A DNA stretch of 64,000 nt from Psychrobacillus sp. OK028 (GTDB taxonomy: Bacteria > Bacillota > Bacilli > Bacillales_A > Planococcaceae): contig NZ_FNHY01000008.1 in NCBI RefSeq assembly GCF_900103605.1, positions 1-64,000 on the forward strand, read 5' to 3'. The position numbers and the translations under genes are program-made. The notes below the pieces were generated by a model. That model searched no databases. It worked only from the letters and a program-made list of their open reading frames with translations, and was not told the DNA's origin. Below, one piece after another: positions 58,126 through 64,000 of this stretch (position 1 is its first letter; the number at the start of each line of letters is the position of its first letter).

Positions 58126-59550
58126 GTGTCTGAAAAAGAAACTCTCCTTACGCAAGAGGTTCAACGAGTAGTAAATAATTTTAAAAATAAGGTTATGCAA
58201 GACCCATATCGTTTGAAATTTCATCTTATGCCACCTGTTGGACTTATGAATGATCCGAATGGGTTGATCCAGTATGAAGGAGTCTACCATGTATTTTATC
58301 AATGGAACCCTTTTGATACCACTCATGGTTCTAAATTTTGGGGTCACTATACATCTACAGATATGGTGACATGGAGGGAAGAACCAGTTGCTTTACTTCC
58401 TAGTGAAAGCTATGAAAAGAATGGCTGCTATTCAGGGAGTGCAATTGAAGTGGAAGGCAAGCTGTACTTATTTTATACGGGAAATGTAAAGTTGGAAGAT
58501 GATTCACGAGAAACATATCAATGCCTTGCGGTTTCATCAGACGGTATCCACTTTGAAAAAAAAGGACCGATTCTTACTCTTCCAAAAGGCTATACGCCAC
58601 ATTTTCGTGATCCAAAGGTTTGGAAAAAGGAGGATCGATGGTACATGGTTCTCGGTGCTCAAACCTACGAGGAAAAAGGGACAGTTGTTTTGTTTACTTC
58701 AGATAATCTCTATGATTGGCAAGAGGTGGGGCAAATTGCTGGATCAGGCATGCATGGTCTAAAAGAATTCGGCTATATGTGGGAGTGTCCTGATTTGATT
58801 AATTTAAACGGAACAGACGTATTACTCGTTTCACCACAAGGAGTAAAGTCTTGTGGGCATTTATATCAAAATGTGTTTCAATCGGGTTATTTTGTAGGAA
58901 AACTTGATTATGAAAAAGGGAATTTTTCGCATGGACCTTTTACAGAACTCGATCGGGGCTTTGACTTTTATGCCCCTCAAACCTTTGAGACTTCTTCTGG
59001 AAGAACAATCCTATTTGCTTGGATGGGAATTACTGATGAAATGGAGGAGCATCAGCCGACTATTTCGAATCACTGGGTGCATGCTTTAACCATTCCGCGC
59101 AACTTAAGTCTTCGAGAAGGCAAGATATATCAAAATCCTGTCGAGGAACTGAAAAAACTCCGTAAAAATCAGGTAGTAATTACCAATGAAGAAAAGGCAC
59201 TTTTAAATGGGTTAGAGATTAGCACAAGTGAATTGCTTTTAGAACTACAAAATGAAAACAGCTATTTTAATATTTCATTTCGAAATGAAGCATCGCTTTG
59301 CTTTGACCCAAGCAAGCAGGAAATTAGCTTGCAAAGGCGAAATATAAAGACAAACGCAATAGAATCTAGAACATGCAAAATAAAGTCAGTTAGGGAGCTT
59401 CAAATTCTTTTAGATCACTCATCCATTGAAATTTTCATCAATAATGGTGAAGAGGTCTTTACGGCTCGCTATTTTCCAGAACTAAGAGATAAAACATTAA
59501 CAATTCAATGTGATACAGACTATAGATTGCACTATTGGGATCTGGAGTAA
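58126..59550 (+). CDS. scrB: Sucrose-6-phosphate hydrolase (GH32)
   Basis: Splits sucrose-6-phosphate into glucose-6-phosphate and fructose. The 474 residues carry the GH32 five-blade propeller: the nucleophile in MNDPNG (Asp43), the FRDPKV motif near 165 and the acid/base in WECPDL near 223, followed by a C-terminal beta-sandwich. The start is GTG seven bases after AGGAGG. It lies between scrA and scrK. Confidence 0.96.
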   Translation: MSEKETLLTQEVQRVVNNFKNKVMQDPYRLKFHLMPPVGLMNDPNGLIQYEGVYHVFYQWNPFDTTHGSKFWGHYTSTDMVTWREEPVALLPSESYEKNGCYSGSAIEVEGKLYLFYTGNVKLEDDSRETYQCLAVSSDGIHFEKKGPILTLPKGYTPHFRDPKVWKKEDRWYMVLGAQTYEEKGTVVLFTSDNLYDWQEVGQIAGSGMHGLKEFGYMWECPDLINLNGTDVLLVSPQGVKSCGHLYQNVFQSGYFVGKLDYEKGNFSHGPFTELDRGFDFYAPQTFETSSGRTILFAWMGITDEMEEHQPTISNHWVHALTIPRNLSLREGKIYQNPVEELKKLRKNQVVITNEEKALLNGLEISTSELLLELQNENSYFNISFRNEASLCFDPSKQEISLQRRNIKTNAIESRTCKIKSVRELQILLDHSSIEIFINNGEEVFTARYFPELRDKTLTIQCDTDYRLHYWDLE

Positions 59551-59575
59551 GGCTTAACAGAAAGAGGTGAAATGC

Positions 59576-60520
59576 TTGTACGGAGTTATATGCTTAGGAG
59601 AGGCGCTAATTGATTTTATTCCATTAGATAATGAAAATTTAACCTACCAAAAAGCTCCTGGCGGTGCACCGGCAAATGTTGCTGTCGGTATAGCAAAGCT
59701 AGGAGGTAAATCGGTCTTTCATGGGAAGGTTGGAAACGATGTACTAGGACATTTTCTTGTTGATACGTTGAATCGATATAGCGTTCAGACGACGTCCATG
59801 TTATTTACAGAGGACGCAAAGACAGGGGTCACATTTGTGACATTGGATCCTTCCGGGGATCGTACTTTCAGTTTTTATATTAATCCTAGTGCTGACAGAT
59901 TTCTAGAAGAAAAGGAATTGGATCACAAACTATTTGAAACAAATAAGATTCTTCATATTGGCTCTATTTCATTGATCAGTGAGCCTTCCAGGTCAGCAAC
60001 CCTGAAGGCAATTGAGTTAGCCAAAGAAAAAGGAATGCTTGTTTCCTATGATCCAAATCTCCGTTTAGATTTGTGGAGTTCAAGTGAGATGGCAAAGGAA
60101 GCTATTATATCTACTATTCCAAGTGCAGATATTTTGAAGATATCCGAGGAAGAACTCGAATTTTTGACAGGTGCAACTAATTTGGAAGAAGGAATAGCGT
60201 CCCTACCTGACTTACCACTAATTGTAGTGACTCTAGGTGAAAAAGGAAGTATCTATCGATTTAATAATCAGACTGTTAGGGTTCCAGCTTTAAAGAGCAA
60301 AGTAGTAGATACAACAGGAGCAGGGGATGCTTTTGTTTCAGGGATGCTCTATTTGATCAATGAGTCGGCTAAATCACTTCCAAACTTCACTGATACGGAA
60401 ATGGAAGAAATCATTAGGTTTGGAAGCATTTCTGGGGGTCTAGCAACCACTCAAAAAGGTGCCATGACAGGATTACCGAGTCTACAGGAAATTAAAGACC
60501 AATTAAAGAATTTTAAATAA
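59576..60520 (+). CDS. scrK: Fructokinase (PfkB family)
   Basis: Phosphorylates the fructose released by ScrB. About 314 residues with the PfkB signatures GGAPANVAVGIAKLGG near 30-45 and DTTGAGDAFVSGML near 245-258. The start is given as TTG at 59576 (MYGVICLGEALIDF), six bases after AGAGGTG; a GTG at 59567 in the same frame lies within that ribosome site. Last gene of the sucrose operon. Confidence 0.95.
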   Translation: MYGVICLGEALIDFIPLDNENLTYQKAPGGAPANVAVGIAKLGGKSVFHGKVGNDVLGHFLVDTLNRYSVQTTSMLFTEDAKTGVTFVTLDPSGDRTFSFYINPSADRFLEEKELDHKLFETNKILHIGSISLISEPSRSATLKAIELAKEKGMLVSYDPNLRLDLWSSSEMAKEAIISTIPSADILKISEEELEFLTGATNLEEGIASLPDLPLIVVTLGEKGSIYRFNNQTVRVPALKSKVVDTTGAGDAFVSGMLYLINESAKSLPNFTDTEMEEIIRFGSISGGLATTQKGAMTGLPSLQEIKDQLKNFK

Positions 60521-60526
60521 AATGAG

Positions 60527-60563
60527 AAGGTGTGTACACTGCATGTGTACATACCTTTTTTTA
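60527..60563 (+). terminator. sucrose operon terminator
   Basis: AAGGTGTGTACAC pairs with GTGTACATACCTT (one mismatch), followed by TTTTTATTTT. Confidence 0.9.
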
Positions 60564-60758
60564 TTTTAGGAAAGTATTAAATGTTTGGTATACAGTTTCC
60601 TTACAGTTAATTTCTCCATTAATAGTCAATTTGTTATTATATTACTATAATTTTATCTATAAATCAAAATAAACAAAATATTCTAAAATAAATAGTAATT
60701 TAATGGTAGAATAGTAAATGAACGATAATTCACTAGGATTGATAGGGAGTGGAAACAG

Positions 60759-61877
60759 TTGAGTGGAATGTTAAGAACGCTATTTATTTTAGAGAAAACG
60801 AATAGGAAAAACATTTTTTCTTGTATTCTGGTAGCACTATGTATTATTGGAATAGTCGTTTATGCAAATACGACAGAGTTAGGCAATCCGATTAAAGAGA
60901 AATCAAGTGAATCACTACCAGTCAAGGTAGCTTTAAATAAATTTCAGATTGTGGATGCCAGTGAATATGGTGAAGGTAGTGACATTTATAAAAATATCGT
61001 TAAACAATATTACACGTATCCGAAACAGGGAATGGCTTTAAAAACAGAGCGTCCTGATTTATTTATTGAAACAGCAATTGAACTAACAGAATTAAGAAAA
61101 CAAGCATATGAAATGGACGGTTATGAGCTTATAGCTGCAAACTTACCTTCCCAAATAGAAAACCAAATGGATTCCTCCTATTATCAACACTTAAAGGAAA
61201 ATAATTTAGAAGTATCCTTTGGTTCACTAAGCTTCTTTCCATTTTTAGCATTTTTGTTTAGTGTAGTAGGTTCCGTTTGGTTTGTTCTAATCTGTATCTA
61301 CTCATCAAACATAATGATAGATGACTTCCGACATACTTCTCTTATTAAAGGCTATCCTATCGCTTTTACTAAGTATGTGTTAGCGAAATGTATGACTTCG
61401 ATGGGGATTGTTTTTATTTTCATTATAGAGCTTATTATATGTAGTTTACCGCTAATCTATTTTAAAGGTCTAGGGCAGTCATCTTATCCAGTAGCTGTTT
61501 TTAACGGGGAAGTAACGATTTATCCAATTTACAAATACATAGCAGTTTCTATTGTTTATATGATTTGTTTAGCTGTTTTTGCAATACTATTATCTGTCAT
61601 TTTAAATGTACTATTAAAAAATGTTTATTTAACTATATTTGTACAGGTTACGCTTGTTGTAATTCCTATTTTGTTCCCAGGACTAATCGTGCTTATACCG
61701 TTTAATCCATTTAACTATGTTAACTTTCCAAGTGTCTTAAATGGAGATTCTCTGAATTTAGCTACTCCTGTCGCCTTAAATAGTAATGCTGGGTTGCTCT
61801 ATTTGTGTATTAGCATTGTATTGCTCATAGCTTTTATCAAATGGTTTTTATCGACAGGTAAGCTTCAGAAAATATAG
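60759..61877 (+). CDS. ABC-2-type transporter permease, copy A of the first unit
   Basis: Protein of 372 residues: one N-terminal membrane helix (about 18-38), an extracytoplasmic region of about 120 residues, then five C-terminal helices, the layout of ABC-2 exporter permeases. The start is TTG seven bases after AGGGAGTGG. It is followed by a second permease and the start of an ATPase. Its 3' third is duplicated, in decayed form, at 63172-63500. Substrate unknown; such exporters often confer antimicrobial-peptide resistance. Confidence 0.85.
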   Translation: MSGMLRTLFILEKTNRKNIFSCILVALCIIGIVVYANTTELGNPIKEKSSESLPVKVALNKFQIVDASEYGEGSDIYKNIVKQYYTYPKQGMALKTERPDLFIETAIELTELRKQAYEMDGYELIAANLPSQIENQMDSSYYQHLKENNLEVSFGSLSFFPFLAFLFSVVGSVWFVLICIYSSNIMIDDFRHTSLIKGYPIAFTKYVLAKCMTSMGIVFIFIIELIICSLPLIYFKGLGQSSYPVAVFNGEVTIYPIYKYIAVSIVYMICLAVFAILLSVILNVLLKNVYLTIFVQVTLVVIPILFPGLIVLIPFNPFNYVNFPSVLNGDSLNLATPVALNSNAGLLYLCISIVLLIAFIKWFLSTGKLQKI

Positions 61878-61889
61878 GGGGTGTATGAA

Positions 61890-63080
61890 ATGTGGGCTTA
61901 TTTTAAGTGGGAATTTAGACAATTTTTTACGAATAAGAAAAACATAGCTGTGTATGTGATATTACTTTTTCTAGCTATATATTTTGCATTAAAAGTCGCA
62001 CCTTCGTATGACCCTATAGAAAAAGTGGATGTAGCGGAAATGGAAGCGCGTTTCGCAACGAGAGATGATTTTATCAAAAGCGTAGAAGGAAAATCCCAGT
62101 TATATCCTTCAGTAGCCTACGCGCTTGCTATATTCCCTCAATGGAATGAATATGATAAGGCAAGAATCGAGGCAATTGGTGAGAAGGATTATTTAAAATA
62201 TGCAGAAGCGACAGTAGGATGGTATAAGTACTCAGATCAAATAATCTTCAACGGTGGTCTATTCTTCTATAATCCTCTCTATTATACATTTGGCAATAGT
62301 TATGCGCATGCCGATGGTCACTTTGGTTATGGCTATACAGGTAGTAGATTTGCTGGCTATGTAGAGGGAGATTCGAAGCTTTCGATAGAGCTGTTTGAAG
62401 AAAGAACTGCTCTACAAACGTTGCAACGTTTATTAAATAGTTATTTACCAATTGTATTGTTTATAAGCTGTATCTTTTTTTCTGTAGATATTGTATTGAA
62501 AGATCGTCGTTATCCAAGTTTATTAAAAGGGTTTCCAATTGCCGATTGGAAAAAGCTTTTGATGAAAGGGGTTGTAGCTTTTATAGGAAGTATTTTGTCT
62601 TTCGTTCCGCTATGTGTTGGTTTTATCATTATCGGATTACAAAATGACTTTGGTGATTTTTCACTTCCGGTGCCTATCTATTCTTATATTGAAGAAACCT
62701 TTTCCAATATGACGATGGGTACATTCATGTTGAAAAACGCTTTGTTCATTAGTGTTTGGTTCTTATTCTTTATAGCTATCGTTTTGTTTCTAAGTATCAT
62801 CGTGAAGGCTGAATTTGTTAATCTATTTGTTAGCTTATTAGTAATAGCAGCTGAGTGGATCTATTTTGAACGGGTTATGGGAGCTTATACAGATATACAA
62901 CTATATCCAACCTCTTATGTGCAAGTAGGACAAGTAATTTCAGGGTATAGAAATTTTGTTTATGAGTCTCCATACCTAACCTATCAAAGTGGGTTAATAA
63001 TTGTAGGAAGTTGCACGCTTATCTTAATGATATTGACATGGATTGTGAGTCATTTTAATAGATTTAAGTTAATAGCCTAA
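61890..63080 (+). CDS. ABC-2-type transporter permease, copy B of the first unit
   Basis: Protein of about 396 residues with the same layout: N-terminal helix (about 20-40), extracytoplasmic region rich in aromatic residues (about 45-180), and five to six helices at the C terminus. The start at ATG 61890 follows AGGGGGTG; a GTG at 61881 lies inside that site. A close paralogue begins at 63511. Confidence 0.85.
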   Translation: MWAYFKWEFRQFFTNKKNIAVYVILLFLAIYFALKVAPSYDPIEKVDVAEMEARFATRDDFIKSVEGKSQLYPSVAYALAIFPQWNEYDKARIEAIGEKDYLKYAEATVGWYKYSDQIIFNGGLFFYNPLYYTFGNSYAHADGHFGYGYTGSRFAGYVEGDSKLSIELFEERTALQTLQRLLNSYLPIVLFISCIFFSVDIVLKDRRYPSLLKGFPIADWKKLLMKGVVAFIGSILSFVPLCVGFIIIGLQNDFGDFSLPVPIYSYIEETFSNMTMGTFMLKNALFISVWFLFFIAIVLFLSIIVKAEFVNLFVSLLVIAAEWIYFERVMGAYTDIQLYPTSYVQVGQVISGYRNFVYESPYLTYQSGLIIVGSCTLILMILTWIVSHFNRFKLIA

Positions 63081-63095
63081 GGCAAGGAGATAGAT

Positions 63096-63185
63096 ATGTT
63101 GGAATTACAACAAATAGGTGTTCAATTTGGGGATAACCAAGTATTAATGGATGTATCGATTACGTTTCAAATTACAAATACATAG
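63096..63185 (+). pseudogene. ABC transporter ATPase, N-terminal fragment
   Basis: AAGGAG and an ATG are followed by MLELQQIGVQFGDNQVLMDV and SITF, the typical first strands of an ABC ATPase before the Walker A loop. From 63172 the sequence switches to a copy of the interior of the upstream permease gene, and the frame ends at 63185. The ATPase is therefore cut off before any nucleotide-binding motif. Confidence 0.9.
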
Positions 63186-63500
63186 CAGTTTCAATTGTTT
63201 ATATAATTTGTTTAGCTGTTTTTGCAATACTACTATCTGTAATTTTAAATGTACTATTAAAAATGTTTATTTAACTATATTTATACAGGTTACTCTTGTC
63301 GTAATTCCCATTTTTTCCCAGAACTAATCAAGTTTAGACCGTTTAATCCATGTTAATTTTCTAAGTGTTTTAAAAGGAGATTTCCTGAATTTAGCTGCTC
63401 CCATCGCACTAAATTGTAATACTTAGTTGCTCTGTTTATTAGCGTTGTATTGCTAATGGCTATTATTAAATAGTATTTATCGACTTCAGAAAATATAGGG
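63172..63500 (+). pseudogene. decayed 3' part of a second permease A gene
   Basis: Aligns with 61529-61877 of the intact permease, beginning TTACAAATACATAGCAGTTT in both. It carries a one-base loss in an A run (six A at 61616, five here), further small deletions and stop codons, and ends just before the ribosome site of the next gene. Confidence 0.9.
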
Positions 63501-63510
63501 GGTGGATGAA

Positions 63511-64000
63511 ATGTGGAATTATTTTAAATGGGAATTAAAACAATTTTTTACCAATAAGAAAAATATAGCTGTGTATTTAATCTTACTATTTTTAGCTGTG
63601 TATTTTGCATTAAAAGTCGCACCTTCGTATGAGCCTATTGAAAAAGTTGATGTAGCGGAAATGGAAGCACGATATGAAACGAGAGATGAATTTAACAAAG
63701 GTGTAGGAGGTATAAAAAATAAACACACTGAAGTGGTCTACGCACTTTCCATATTTCTTCAATGGAATAATTATGATAAAGCAAGGATAGAAGCAATTCG
63801 GGAGAAGGATTATTTAAAATATGCGAAAGCGACAGCAAAATGGTATAAGTATTCTGATCAATATATCGTAAAAAGTAAAGAATTATTCTACAACCCCCTT
63901 TATTACACCTATAACAATAGTTTTGGTCATGCTGATGGACATTATGGTTATGGCTATACAAGTAGTCGATTTACTGGATACGTAGAGGGAGAATCGAAGC
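63511..64000 (+). CDS. ABC-2-type transporter permease, second unit, partial at window end
   Basis: An open frame from ATG 63511 to the window end (about 163 codons, no stop): MWNYFKWELKQFFTNKKNIA, closely similar to the start of the gene at 61890 (VAPSYEPIEKVDVAEMEAR against VAPSYDPIEKVDVAEMEAR). The ribosome site AGGGGGTG is also conserved. It differs most in the extracytoplasmic region near residues 65-80. Continuation beyond the window, probably with a complete ATPase gene, is expected but not seen. Confidence 0.9.
   Translation, partial: MWNYFKWELKQFFTNKKNIAVYLILLFLAVYFALKVAPSYEPIEKVDVAEMEARYETRDEFNKGVGGIKNKHTEVVYALSIFLQWNNYDKARIEAIREKDYLKYAKATAKWYKYSDQYIVKSKELFYNPLYYTYNNSFGHADGHYGYGYTSSRFTGYVEGESK

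Noticed and set aside
63519-63961. Two minus-strand frames of 69 and 89 residues at the right edge
   Set aside because: They are antisense to the open permease frame starting at 63511, which has a ribosome site and close homology to the gene at 61890.
42867-64000. Ccr-type serine recombinase, integrase or transposase
   Set aside because: None of the accessory proteins shows a serine or tyrosine recombinase or DDE pattern, so the mobile origin rests on repeats only.

Overview
The window is the replication-origin region of a low-GC, spore-forming member of the Bacillales. Gene order (rrn - gyrA - gyrB - recF - yaaA - dnaN - dnaA - oriC - rpmH - rnpA - yidC - jag - mnmE - mnmG - rsmG - noc - parA - parB - yyaC - ychF - rpsF - ssb - rpsR - yybS - gdpP - rplI - dnaB - purA - walRKHIJ - htrA - rlmH) is that of Bacillus-type chromosomes. 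A DUF1256 sporulation protein (YyaC), SpoIIIJ-type YidC, Noc and the parABS system all fit a spore former. The sequence style and the HD-GYP gene between gyrA and the rRNA operon point to a Psychrobacillus/Lysinibacillus/Solibacillus-like member of the Planococcaceae (Caryophanaceae); this assignment is inference.

Layout. 1-469: start of a 16S rRNA gene leaving the window on the left, its promoter, and a structured repeat. 470-10523: HD-GYP protein, gyrase, recF, yaaA, dnaN and dnaA, all on the minus strand. 9007-11037: bipartite origin, with DnaA boxes on both sides of dnaA and a DUE with DnaA-trio-like sequence in the dnaA-dnaN spacer. 11038-20136: rpmH to parB on the plus strand, including two parS sites. 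Replication therefore leaves about 9-11 kb in both directions, and most core genes run with their fork. 20203-31332: conserved yya/yyb block with translation and replication genes. 31668-42866: purA, an M23 peptidase, the complete walRKHIJ-htrA cluster, a small CxxH/CxxC protein and rlmH.

42867-64000 is accessory. Directly behind rlmH, its 3' end is repeated twice (44150 and 44889), each copy flanked by inverted repeats in the layout of staphylococcal SCC attachment sites. The two enclosed segments carry a quinone oxidoreductase and a staygreen (SGR) homologue. No recombinase is visible. Then follow a DUF4153-like membrane protein with a YozG-type regulator and a decayed DUF2975 gene, a WYL regulator divergent from a GyrI-like protein, a lipoprotein, assorted small enzymes, a complete sucrose PTS operon (scrR-scrA-scrB-scrK) with three operator-like palindromes, and a tandemly duplicated ABC exporter in which a deletion has removed the ATPase.

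Other signals are a DnaA-box cluster (41968-42383) between htrA and rlmH, paired DnaA boxes upstream of mnmE, three diverged copies of a GC-rich intergenic repeat, and several other palindromic repeats. No tRNA, CRISPR array or intact insertion sequence was seen.
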